Below, piece after piece: positions 13,201 to 24,935 of a DNA stretch of 64,000 nucleotides. The notes beneath the pieces were generated by a model. The model did not search any database. It was given only the letters and a program-made list of their open reading frames with translations, and was not told where the DNA came from. The stretch's first letter is position 1. Every line of letters starts with the position of its first letter. Source of the stretch: Acanthornis magna (taxonomy: Eukaryota > Chordata > Aves > Passeriformes > Acanthizidae); the NCBI GenBank assembly GCA_036785705.1, contig JAWUZG010000084.1, positions 16,691,501 through 16,755,500 on the forward strand. The letters run 5' to 3'. A program made the translations under genes and the position numbers.

Positions 13201-16200
13201 CATGGAAAATTGATGAATACCTACTCAAACTACCAAAGACTCCATTGAGCAGGCATTTAAATATAGCAGTGATCAGAGGAGCATAACTCCCTTTTCTCCT
13301 CCTGCCTGACATGACTTATTTCAGCAATAGAAAGCATAAAACATTGACAAGAAAACACTGTCCATCACAGCCAGTGGAAGATGGCCACTAGATGCTTTGG
13401 AAGCAAGTAAGTGCCAAATAATGTGCCCACACTTTCAGTAGAAACGTGTTTATTTTCTTGCACTGAGACCCATAATATAAAGAGAGACCAGAAATTTCTA
13501 AAAACAGGTCTTTGTAAAGTTATAATAGAAGCTTGTACCAAGTATCAAAGAATTTAATAAGAGCCTGAAAACTTCATGTCTCAAGACTGATCTAATACCT
13601 AATTTCTAAGGGCAAGGGAGACAGCTAAGATCTCAGGGAAAGGGCACATCATTAACAGCCTTTCTTGAATGTTACTTTGAAGAACCTTTTCCTGGCCACT
13701 TTCAAAGTGCTGATGGATGCTGTACTGAATAAATGACCAAGCAATATTCTGAAGAATCAATTTAGGGTATCATAAAAATGCATTAGTCAAAATAAAAAGT
13801 TTCTGTGATTTGCTAGATAAATATTAAAAATAACTGCATCTTTATATAAGATTACCTCATTTACCAGGACTTCAATTTAAATCATCATAATATATTCCTT
13901 TAGCAGAATCAAAACAAAAACACCAAAGAACAAAAATATTGCACATTCCCTTTAGTCAACACAACTGGGCACAGAAGCAGCAAATGGAGATGTTTGGTTT
14001 CGAGAAGGATTATTTACATGCTGCACTACAGCATGTGAAAAAATGGATGGGCTGGATGGCACGGTGGGGAGGTTATTACTCCTGCAAATTGACTGAACTT
14101 TTCCAGTATTCTGAGACCCCACAAATAAGATGACTGTACACTGCTGGCCTGAGCAGTGCAGAAACAGGTAATTCACTACAGAAGATTAGGACATAGATAC
14201 ACAAGGTCAACAGAGTAATTCAACTTCTGTGCTTCCATTTTATTTTGGTCAATGCTGTCTCTAAGAATATATTTTCTTGTCTGTTGACCAGCGCAGTGTT
14301 AGGATAAACATGAAAGTTATGAGAAATTTCAACGTCCTGCAACCTAATAACTCTCACTATTGCCAAGATTGTTCTTGAGTCTGCCTAAATTCATCATTTT
14401 TTAATTTATTTCTACAAAATACATCAACTGCATTTTTACTGGAAGCTAGTAACACTGCCTTGTTTGAAGGTCAGGAAAAGAGATTCTTTCAGTTTAATTT
14501 TATATGTCCTAGAAACAGTTTCTTACCAGCTACAGTTCTGATGGAAATTGGCAATTTTCAGAAAGATGAATTTTCACTTCTGCAGCTCTCTGTGAAACAC
14601 CTTCTAATGTAAAGATTAATTGAAGCAGAAATAGCTCTGACTATACCATTTTAGTTCCTGTCAAAACTATTTTGTCAGAGAATTTGAAAGAATCCCCCCC
14701 AAAATGCATATGATTTAGAATTAACATAGTAGTACGGGAACAGTATATATTATTAAGAACATTTCTGAACATGTCACATCTCTAAGGGAATCCATAAAAA
14801 GGGTTTTAAGAAGGAAAAAAAGATGAGGGTTTCTCTGAAAGTGAAAAGGGGAAAAAAGGCACAGTATGAGAAGCAGGAAAAAGGATGTTTCCAAGATCTT
14901 GGTAAATTTTGATGCTTTGAAGGTGTCTTGAATGACAAAGACATTGTATGTGCCCTACAGGTAGCCAGAGAGGTGAATATCTGAGTGAATGGCGGAGGGT
15001 CAGTTTGCTCTAGGGTCAGCAAACAAGAGCAGCAACTCACTGCTGATAACAAAATCTTAATACAAAAACTGAGAAAAACTCTCAGTAATCTGGAATGTGG
15101 AGATTGTCAAAGGCAATGCAAAAGAAGCTTAATCCAAGAAAAAGAGCAGTAGCTGCTGAAAGTTGGGCTATTTCTTACATATTGAAGTGTGATTATGTCA
15201 CCTCCATACTGTACACTAAATGCTTAATCCCTACTGTCTAAACCCATATTTTTCATTCCACAGCACAGGTCCAAACTATACGCTTCAAGGCAATAAATAC
15301 ACAGAGGAAAAGTTTCTACTTATTTTCCTACAATTAACATACCTTTCTTTTTTTTCCCTAACCTTAGAGGTTAAGTAAAAATTGCTCATGGAATTACAAA
15401 GCAGAAGCTATCCAAAATATGTGACAGTTTCTGAGTAGGAGAGAAAAAGTAGCTGAAGAAAGTAGAGGAAGAAAACTGCACTCTGTCTATCCTGTGTCTG
15501 TAGAACACAGCAACAGAGTTATTTTTCAGCAAAGAGGTACATGTATTTAAAAATTATAATTGTGGCACTGAGCTGCTTTTTCACTCACTTGATACAAGCT
15601 GCTCCACCCTGCACCTCTCCTGTCTTCTAGATAATTGCAACAGTGCAGTTATGGGAAGAAAAAAATCCCTTTATCAGCCATTTTTCTGTGCAGTTTTAAG
15701 ACAGGCTGAGTTGTTTCACTAACATGAACATGGTCCTATAACCCCAAGTCACAGCACAGGTATGGAGCAGGGAAATAAACTCTAGCAGAAGTTGTCACAC
15801 AAGCACAGACAATTTCCTTAAATGACAGTAAATACCTAATTTGTAGATTTGGGGTAGCCATCACAATGTTGGCCTACTGAAAATGGAACACAAACAGTAT
15901 TAAAAACTATACCATTAGCAATCAAATATTGATACAGGAAAATAATGAGTAAATGCTGTTCAAAGACTGGATTTTTAACTACAGACGCTGTTTATAGATG
16001 AAATACCATGGCACATCACAGTGCACAACGATTAAAATGCAAATCTGATATTTCAAAATGTTTTATGCTGAGCTGTAGTATGCATTCATCATGCACAGTA
16101 ATTATCTGTCCTCAAAAGTTAAAGAGAACACTAGAAAGATTTATTTTTTTTTAGTACCCAAGGGAATTTGGAATCAATGGCTTTTAATGCAAAATATTCT

Positions 16201-17879
16201 GAAGTCATATAAGCACATTATGAAATTTAAAACAGGGAAAAAGAAAAATAAACAGAAGACTCCTTTTGATGCATCTAAAACTATTTTCCTAGAAAAATTT
16301 AACAAAATTGACTCAATTTTATTCAAATGCCACTTTGTGTTTCAAGAGAAAATTGTTCTGCCAAGGGAATGTACAAATAAAGAGAAAGGTTTGATTTGGG
16401 AAGGAAAAAAACAAAAACCAAAGCAAACAAACACCTTCTTTCGTGAGTTGTTCAATTCGTATTACCTCAGTTTGACTGACTATAAAGCTCTTTGTATTAC
16501 ATGAATTACGTGCAAGACAGGAATAAAATTAAATTCTTCTCCAGAAGACTCGATAAAGCAATGCAGCAGCCCACTGAACTCAAAATACCTTTTTCTAAGA
16601 CTATCATCAGATGTGCTGGAAGTATTGAAGCAGGAGGCTGGAAGTTATCACCTTTAAGTAGCAGGCCATCAAACTCTGTCCCTGAAATCACAGCAGCTAA
16701 AAGAATTTTATCCAAAAGGATGCACCACTTTATCATTACCCAAAACACAGCAAAATTTGCAATATATTGGAACAAACTTGAAACACATAGTACAAAACCA
16801 AAAAGATCAGCCAGTGTGACCAAAGCATAAAAGACCAAACTCAAAAGCAGTGCTGTCTGTAATAATGTGTTGGTCACTTTGACAGCTGACATCCTTCAGT
16901 GGGAAACTAAGTAGCAGTGTACCAGTGGTGACTTCAGTATGACAAAAACTTCTCCATCCCCTACTATGTTTTCTGGAACAGAACGGGGACCAAAATTACA
17001 GCGGAACACAATACAGAATTCAGATTTTCATCATGTTTTTCTATATAAAGCATTGTTAATTAAATTAAATTTTGATAAAGTTCTAGTGAAAACTAAATAG
17101 AGGTTTGTGATGTCCTTGCATGAAGACAATGGTTTGTTGGGGGTGGAGGTCTCAGTTTAATAAACCAATGTGCTTTTTGGTTCCGTGTAGAATATCCCAC
17201 AGATAATGCTTCAGGTATAATTTCTTAACAGTTTAGGAGAAGAGGATAGAGAAATGTTGTTTTGCAATGCAGTTGGAGGAAGAGTTTTATCATTGCTATG
17301 ATAATAAATATATATTTTTTTACTTTCTTTTGTCATACCATACAACTGGCAGGCTTTAAGCATTCAGACTGGACAACCAAATTTCCTCTCTTCTGCATCA
17401 ACAACTGGCCATAAAGAAGTGGGGGAAAAAAAGAGCTGCAATCACATCAAAATAAATTTGCTTGAAACTAAGTAGGTTTTAAGCTTTCACAGGGCAAACA
17501 ACAGCTGATTAGATCACAGAAGGACGTGTTTCTGCAGTCTTGAGTAAATAAAAATTGTGATCCGAATAGTCTCTGAAGAAAAATTTCCTTACCCTAAGGA
17601 AAAAAAATTGTACCATATGGTGGGATTTCCAGTGGAGAGGAGGGTGAGGTCTATTCTGCATTGTCCCTTTTTATATTCCGTTCTGAGATCTCCCATGAAA
17701 TCAGAAGAGGCAAATTGCCAAGCCTGGCAAGAAGCCTTATGATTCTACTGAGAAGCAGTGTGTCCCCAGTGAACTGGGGGACCAAACAACTCAAAATATA
17801 GTTATAAGATAACTTTTACACAAAAGCAGATTTATTAACTTTTAATTACTGAAAATAACACATTATTTTCTTTCCCAAT
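10282..17879. other. AT-rich unique non-coding DNA
   Basis: No gene or clear transposable element is recognised over about 7.6 kb. It contains a T-rich tract at about 12825-12840. A cluster of unusually long open frames on both strands lies at 16091-16892 (137 and 112 codons plus, 128 codons minus). The 137-codon frame is Lys/Asn-rich, as expected from A-rich DNA. The 128-codon minus frame is hydrophobic but matches no family I know. I do not call any of them a gene. Confidence 0.65.
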
Positions 17880-18275
17880 ACAAAAAAGACAAGAATAAAC
17901 AGAAGCAAGTCCAGTGAAGGACCACAGAGATGGCCAGGGTTGGATTCACTTGTCCTGTGAGGAGAAAGTGGAGTTGAGACTGTTCAGAACAAATGACTTG
18001 GGGGAGTTGGCAGGGGCAGTTTCTACAGGAGGATATCTTCATGGTGGTGTAAAGGAGAGAACACACAGAAGTTGAAACAAGAGAGGTTCTGACTTGTCTG
18101 TCATGAGAATAATCAAGCATCCAAGGACATCAAGACTGCAGCCTGGGTGTCCTTGGAGGTTTTCAAGACTCAGCTGGGTAAGGCCATGAGCAACTTAGTT
18201 CAACCCCAAGCTGTCCTTTGAGCAGAAGGCTTGAACACCAGTGCTCCCTTCCAACCTCAACTACCCTATAATGCT
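17880..18275 (+). repeat. CR1 LINE 3' fragment, 5'-truncated
   Basis: This covers the last part of CR1 ORF2 and the 3' UTR. Recognisable blocks in order are: 'agcaagtccagtgaaggaccacagagatggccaggg' type sequence at about 17905-17940; 'cacttgtcctgtgaggaga' at 17947-17965; 'gaaacaagagaggttctgact' at about 18073-18094; 'ggaggttttcaagactc' at 18155-18171; 'gggtaaggccatgagcaac' at about 18176-18194; then 'cccttccaacctcaa' close to the 3' end. Several short deletions relative to the family break any frame, so it is a dead copy. The tail octamer is decayed. Confidence 0.9.
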
Positions 18276-19504
18276 TTAGATAGATAGAAATTTTCTATAT
18301 TAAACATATTACACTAATATGTGTGTATTGTAAGTTATACAAATCCATAGCTGAAACAATCTGAGAGGTTTCAATGCCCTCTTTCTGTGATCAGAAATGG
18401 GCAGATCTTAAGCTAGGATTCTTTTTGGAGAAAGATTCTTTAGTTTTTGGATACAGATTCAGTACTTACAGGTTTTTTTCTTATCTCCATAAAGAGATAG
18501 TTCTGCTGTAAAACTTTATCCAGTAACAATTGTATTACACATGCTTAGTGTGTGTGAGATCACATTTTATTTCAGATTTAAAGACCTGTTAGTCTTCTCT
18601 AAATGCAAGCACTCAGTCTTCAACTTACAGCTACAAGCCAACATTTGTTTTCCAAATAAACCTCTGTTACTTCCATAATAACATAATATGAATAATCCTT
18701 TGTAGCAGATTCTACCATTTTTTTCCAGTCGATCTTATTTCTGAGAAATTCGAATCTTCCCCCTTAGTAGTAGTCTTGCTTAAGTTGATTTAAGATATTG
18801 CTGAAAACACCTTTTTTTTTTAAACTTATCTTTGTAGTTTGTGGTAATAATAAGAATATCTAGTGTACTACATTGCTGTCTTCTCATAATGAGTTCTGCT
18901 GTTATCTTCTGAACACTTCTTTAACATCATCTTAAATGAAAATTTAAGCTATTGGCAAAAGACTGAAATTTTACTACTGAAGCACTCTTTCATCTGCATT
19001 GCAAATTAGAAGCTAAGAACATGTCTACTTGAAAATTATGCAGCATAGGTATGGAAATCTCACAAGATCTAGGAAGAGGTTATTCTTCCATAAAATCCAT
19101 GAACCTGAGACGTAGGCACAGCTTCATTCCACAATAATATTCTCATTACTTTCACAGGCTTACAAAATATTACATGACATTAAATGAATATATTTCAAAG
19201 CCCAAGACTCATTTCATTTTCAAAACTGGGTCCATGGTGCTTTATAACTGAAAATTAAATAAGATTTCAGTGATAAAATGAGCCTAGGTATCCACAAGCT
19301 ATTAGAATTCACATGCAGAAACATGGGACTAAGCTCAGAAACCACCTTGGTTATATCACAGAACATCTCAATTGTTTGTTTTTCCAGACAGAAAAACTAA
19401 CAGCTTGTTTGAATCAAATTCAGACCCCTATTTTTGAATTAAGAATTCATTTTTTAAAATATACTTAAAATTGACTATAACTGCTTTTGTTAAACACTGT
19501 TCTC

Positions 19505-19526
19505 AAAAAAAAAAAAAAAAAAAAAA
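19505..19526. repeat. A22 homopolymer
   Basis: Twenty-two consecutive A residues. No AATAAA lies in the usual window upstream and no duplicated flank is seen, so I do not call it the tail of a retrocopy. Confidence 0.9.
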
Positions 19527-19970
19527 GATAAAAATTAGCCTCAACACACTTCATTACTGTAAAACAAACAACTAAAAAAATCCTAAGAGGAAAATCTTTA
19601 TTGCCCTACACTTAGTGCCAGATTGACTAAATCAGTCATTAAATCGCCTAAACTAAGTTACTCTTCTGTTCTAGCTACTGAAATTAGTTTGGCACTTCTG
19701 CTGCAGTTTCTATTGCATTGGGGCAATCAGTCTGGATGACAGCTCTGCCATTGGTAGGGTGGACATGTAATGATGACAAACAACTATTTTTCCCACCACC
19801 GTGTAGGGTTCTCAAAATACAAGATGATTGTATCTTGTATTGGCTGTATGCGCCATGCTTCTAAATGTCATCAAGCCAAACAGCCACCTCGCTGGACAGT
19901 GCCTTTTTTCACCTCCTCACAGCAGCAGTGGCTGAACAGAGCAATAAGATTGCCAGCATCTCCCCATCCA

Positions 19971-20031
19971 TATTATTATTATTATTATTTTATTATTATT
20001 ATTTTTTTTATTATTATTATTATTATTATTT
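19971..20031. repeat. Interrupted (ATT)n microsatellite
   Basis: About 60 bp of ATT/TTA units broken by two short T runs (near 19988-19990 and 20003-20010) into three blocks. It is long enough to be length-polymorphic. It also yields the artefactual Tyr/Ile-rich open frame in this place. Confidence 0.92.
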
Positions 20032-20649
20032 GTTATAGAAGACTGGAGCTTCAAATCTGACAAAAATCAGCTTGGTGGCTGCAATTCAGACCTCCTTCAG
20101 GTAGCAACAGTGTCAATTACCACCCAAATTCAGAAATGTGGTGTTTTCTTTAGAAGATAGCTTTAAGTAAAGAGAAGAAGCAGGTCCCTGCTCTCCTGCT
20201 GCGGTTTCTTCGCTTCACATCATTATAACACATCAATAAATCTGTCTGAGCACCTGCCTGTTGTTATTGGCTATAAATCCCACAGTATTACCAACCACTC
20301 CAATTTCATTTTAGCAACTATCTGTTACTGATTTAATGCTCTATGTTTCAAAGAGTTGCATCTTCAGTTGAAGATGTATGGAAACGGTAAGGCTAACAAA
20401 TCAGGCTGTGAAAAGGATTAGAGACAGTTGTCATCATGAAAGTTCTACTTTGCATTCAGTAAGGTTACTGATATCCCCAAAACATAATAGTCATAACTGG
20501 CAGACTGGAATCCATGGGGCTTCCTCCCATGCGAAGTCTTGAGACTTTGGAGTGAACACCATTAGTAAAGAAAAAAATTCTACTGTGCCGTGTTACATTA
20601 CATGTTTTTTTCATTTTTTATTTCTAGCCTCATTTTGTTTCATATATGA

Positions 20650-20870
20650 ATGGTGAGGCTGCATTTGCAACTTTGATAAAGAACAATCTATGTGCAATCT
20701 CTTCCTTCAGAACATACTTGAAAGCTATGATGAGATCATCTCTCAATCAACACTTTGATAAATTTAGCAGACTAAATTTCTGAAGTCTTTCACTGGTAAT
20801 GGTTCCCAGATTACAGACCTTTCTTGAAACTCTTCTCTGAATTTATCTCAGTAATTTACATTCACATAAA
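20650..20870 (-). repeat. Ancient CR1-like LINE fragment (tentative)
   Basis: On the plus strand the sequence resembles the antisense of an old CR1 ORF2/3' region. The pattern 'aatctcttccttc...', 'ttgaaagctatgatgagatca', 'tctgaagtctttcactggtaatg', 'cctttcttgaaactcttctctgaat' follows, with many substitutions, the block order of amniote CR1 copies. There is no tail and no frame. The divergence is high, so it could also be another L3/CR1-clade LINE. Confidence 0.5.
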
Positions 20871-23800
20871 GTCACAGCTAATTTGGACATTAATATATAA
20901 AGCAGTTATATTGATGTACAGAAAAACAGTATCACCCTTCACAATTTTGCTTGAAGTTTGCCTTTTTACTCAGCAACATTTTTGAGATAGAGGATATTTG
21001 CATGCTCTTGAGAAACCAGCACAAGATCACATGAAGTAAAATACGAGGCAAAATACTTTTAACTGCTTAAATATTTCTAGCCAAAATCAAGAATTCAGAC
21101 ATTAATATGTTTTATATTTTCTGCTCCATCTAATGCTGGAACACACAAAACTCATTTAATTATTCGCCGCAGCAATTTGTGACTATTTCTACCAGGGATC
21201 ATCTAACTACTTATACTGTCAATTAACAAAAGTACATGATGTACATTATCATCTTCTCTATTATCTTTTTGTTTAAATTTGGCAGACTTTAAAATGTCAT
21301 GTCAGAAGTTTGCTATTAGAGTAAAATTGTGATCAAGTACAATGCTGTTGCCTGCCTGTTTTCAATATATTAAATATGAACAGTGAAGACATGCAGAGAT
21401 AAGTCTCACAAATACTGTTATTAGGTGACTTGCATTAAATTCTAGTGTTTCCTCAGCAATTACTGCATGTCATCATACACAGAGTGTATGTTTTATCTTG
21501 ACAGAGATTTACCTTGACCCTATTTTTGGAAGGTATGAGTGTTTCTTTTCTTAAATTATCTTTGCTATGTAGGATTTATATTCATCTATGAGGTTCCACT
21601 TAAATACCATTCACTTGACTGCCTCCACCTCCCCCCTGCATCTCTCTGGTTAATTTTTTAAAATTTCTTTTAAAGTATCTCACACATGCAGTGTTAATTA
21701 CCTCTACCTTCACAGAATGTACATTGATGTCTTGATTAAAATTGGATGCTTCTGTTTCCCTCTTTAAGGCCTTTTTCTGATGAGGTCCCTTAAGTAAAAC
21801 TGTATGTAATTAACAAATGTCTCTGCAATAAAAATACCTACTGAATTTCAATTCTGACCTAGCTTGACTTGCCACATTAATTGAATTAAAGTGGTTTCCT
21901 GGAAGGACATTGCTTATTGATGAGATGACCTAATCAAAGTTACCTTGGCAGGTATCCATAGTCAATATGGAGCCATACAGAATCTGGGGTGGAAAAGCAA
22001 TCAAATTGAAATTTGCTTTCAAGTTCCTTTTGAAATTAGGGTATTTCAATTCTTAAAGCATTCCTAATACAACCTACATGAAGCTCTGGGAGATATTCTA
22101 TCATTTAGAAGCTGTATCTGAAAATTTCCTCTAAGCTACTGACTTGTTTTGGTGACTATAAACAAATCATGCAGATACTGCAATAGCTAGGGAATTCTCT
22201 AAGGAAACAAAAGGTGTCTACAAAGAAAAGCAGTGGTTTAAGGATTGACATAATCAGATTTTAAGTTTTCAGTACTTTCAGACAAATGTAGAGAGCTCAG
22301 GGAGAAAGTAGACGCAAAGATAATGTGAGCTTGGGCAGAGGAGGGTCCAGAAAGGCTCATCTTTTGACCACAGGATGTATTTCATGGCAACATAATATAG
22401 ATAGATTAAAAAATATTTTGCTTACTGAATTACAAGTCTCTTAATGATTGAAGGGAGACTGTAACAGAAACCCAGAGAGACAGAAAAATTATGACTAACC
22501 CTAAAAATTAAGGAAGTAGAAGAATCACAGCAAGGAACAAAGGAGAGCCCCCGAATATGCATGCCAGCATCTAAACAGATCGCATGATAATCTAAATGTT
22601 ATAAAGGTGTACAGATCTATAGCAGGACCTAGTCACCTAGCCACACCATATAAAGATAAAAATTAAGTAAACAGAAAGAATTTGGCCTCATGACAATTTA
22701 AAAAATTCTACTAAATAGCTGTCTACTGGGAAAAGAATATTGTGTGGAGTAGACTGCTCAGCAGCATATACAATGTCCTATGACAATTTCCTGACACTTG
22801 GCATGTTACTTTATAACAATATTTCTACACAACACAGTGGTGGAACCAGGAGGGCAAAAGCTGTTTCTACACTTGGGAACAAAACACAGCTGGGGAGTTT
22901 CAGGTTTTTAACTACATTTAAGTTCTCAGAAAAATAGTGGGAGAAAAAAATAAAAAAGCCACCGAAACAATCAAATGAGTAACCACTAGTAAATTCTTTC
23001 TACAGCAACACAAAAGGTTTTATGAAGGTTTCATATACTAGCATGTGAATTCAGGGTTTTGACACTGCCCCATCTGATATAAAGAGGAGGAAAAGCACAA
23101 CACAGAGGAAAACAGATTATCCCCGAGGCAAAGTTGCTCAGAGAAAATTCTTAAAAAGCACTATCAATGCCATTTCATCAAATAAACAAATACATCTGTT
23201 GAACTTTCCTCTTGATTCGTGGCGACTTGGTGTTTTCATTAATGATAAGGATATTGAAAGACAAAACATAACTTTCAATTCTAGGCTTCCAACTGGTCAT
23301 CATCTTGACAAGGTGTAACTATGATTTTTAAAAAACAAACTGAACCAAGCCAAATTATCCTTAAAGATGGACAACATTTTGAATCTAGGGTCAGCAACCT
23401 GCTACACAAATAGTGTGTAAGTGTGGAAAAATGGTTTCACAGAAAAGGATTTGGAGGTTTTTATGGTTCAAGAGCTAAATGTAATTTTATGCTGTTGTAA
23501 AAGCAGCAAATTGTATTTGGGATGTACCTGCTATAACATAGCCTTGAAAAGGATGGAAATTATCCTCTACTGTACTTATCGAGGATAAAGGCTCACACAG
23601 ACTATCACGTCAAATTTCAGGCATTTCAATGAAGATTAGGGTCAACTGCAGCTAGTCCAGAGGAAACAAGAAAAATTACAAAGAGATTAAGAGTTGTGAA
23701 AAAGGAGGAGGAGACAAAATTATAACAGAGTAATAGAAGGTTATGGTAAGTTTCCAAATACCTAAAGAGCTGCTGCAAAGAGGATAGCATAAATTCATTT

Positions 23801-23959
23801 TCTATGCCTAGGGATTACATGACCAAGAGTAACAGATTTAAACCGAATCAAAAGGAAGAACCAAGTGAGTCCTAAGGAGAAAAAAAAACCTATCCATGTG
23901 GAAGATAATACAATAAAATATAATATGGAAATTGTGATGCCTCTGTCCCTGCAATCAGT
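20871..23959. other. AT-rich unique non-coding DNA
   Basis: No gene, RNA gene or clear repeat is seen over about 3.1 kb. Open frames are short (65 codons or less) and random in appearance. Confidence 0.7.
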
Positions 23960-24641
23960 CCCTTCAGAGGGACTCTGGCCTTCCACAGACACGGGCTGAC
24001 AGAGACCTAATGAAGTCTGACAAGGGCAAATGCAAAGTCCTGCCGCTGGGATGGAGTAAGCCATGCCAACTGCACACAAGGCTACATCAGCAAAGTGACA
24101 GCCAGCAGATTGAGGAAAGTGATTATTTCCCTCTACAGCACTTGTGAGACTCAACTGCTGTCCATGGATACTTCTTGTATAAGACACAGACTGCAAGACA
24201 GGTTGATGTACTGAACTGCAGCCAGTGTGAGTTAGAGCCTGGCGAACATGATGGATAAGGAGGACTGAAAAATGAGGCTGGTTATCCTTCAGAAGAGAGA
24301 GTTCATGGGCCATTTTGCCTTAATGCCTAATAGGAAGCTGTGAAGAATAGAGAGAGCATGAGACCCTCCTCAACAGTGCCAGTGACACGTGAAAGATTAA
24401 CACAAACTGCAGCAAGGGTAACCTGCTTAAACTTGTATTTAAGTTTAAAGAAAAAATTTTCCATGAAGGCTGTCAAATATTCAGCTGGCTTCTCAGAAAG
24501 ATGTGTATACGCACCTTTGGAAATACTAAAAACCTGCGTGAGCCAAGTCCTCAACTACCTGATCTCATCTGGCCATACGCTAAGCAGCAGCTGCACCAAA
24601 TGATCTCTACAGCTACTGTCCATAAATTCAAATCCTTCTGA
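23960..24641 (+). repeat. CR1 LINE, C-terminal ORF2 plus 3' UTR, decayed
   Basis: This is the longest CR1 copy in the window. At 24019-24051 the plus strand reads D-K-G-K-C-K-V-L-P-L-G, close to the conserved NKGKC.VL.LG motif near the C terminus of CR1 reverse transcriptase. Next come 'agattgaggaaagtgattatttccct' (about 24108-24133), the 'gaaaaaattttccatgaaggctgtcaa' block (about 24450-24477) and 'ggaaatactaaaaacctg' (about 24518-24536). The 3' UTR follows to about 24641. The frame is broken throughout and the tail octamer is not intact. Open frames of 172 codons (minus) and 87 codons (plus) in this stretch are shadows. Confidence 0.82.
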
Positions 24642-24811
24642 AAAAGAAGTATCAGGAATGACATAAGCATACTTGATTGTGTCCTACATCACAAGGATGA
24701 CTGCATCACCTTGAGCTATTCTGTCAGTTCTATAACTCTAGAATTTTCCATCTTGCTGGGGGTATTTTGAGGATATGTCAGTTGTCAAAAGAGGATCTAT
24801 CAGCAGACGAT
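24642..24811. other. Short spacer between two CR1 copies
   Basis: About 170 bp of unassigned sequence between a plus-strand CR1 end and a minus-strand CR1 tail. The two copies have their 3' ends facing each other. Nothing else is seen. Confidence 0.6.
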
Positions 24812-24935
24812 TTCACAGGATGACAGAACAGTTGAAGGTGAAAGGAACCTCTGAAGATCACCAAAGTCCAATCCTTGTCTCAAAACTCAATTAGAGCAGT
24901 TGACTCAGGATTATGTGTCTCTGGATGGAGGTAAG
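24812..24935 (-). repeat. CR1 LINE 3' tail, minus strand
   Basis: On the plus strand it reads as the inverted CR1 end: 'tcacaggatgacagaacagttgaagg', 'ggaacctctgaagatcacc', 'agtccaatccttg', 'actcaattagagcagttgactcaggatt' and 'gtgtctctggatgg'. It corresponds to the last 120 bp or so of CR1 and is severely 5'-truncated. The tail octamer is partly decayed. Confidence 0.85.

Larger units (their letters stand above)
18276..20649. other. Unique non-coding DNA with simple repeats
   Basis: AT-rich sequence without a recognisable gene. Its only marked features are the A22 tract at 19505-19526 and the interrupted ATT microsatellite at 19971-20031. The 96-codon open frame across the microsatellite translates to a Tyr/Ile run and is an artefact of that repeat. 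Confidence 0.7.

Noticed and set aside
13939..14176. Overlapping 64- and 74-codon frames with a Trp/Gly-rich stretch
   Set aside because: No family resemblance and no repeats; most likely random open frames.
19505..19526. A22 tract as the tail of a SINE or processed pseudogene
   Set aside because: No polyadenylation signal, no upstream similarity and no flanking duplication; birds are also poor in such SINEs.
19770..20060. 96-codon plus-strand open frame ending in Tyr/Ile runs
   Set aside because: It crosses the ATT microsatellite, which cannot make a stop in this frame; an artefact.
23795..24313. 172-codon minus-strand open frame
   Set aside because: It is largely antisense to a plus-strand CR1 copy whose own strand shows the reverse-transcriptase end motif; it is a shadow frame.
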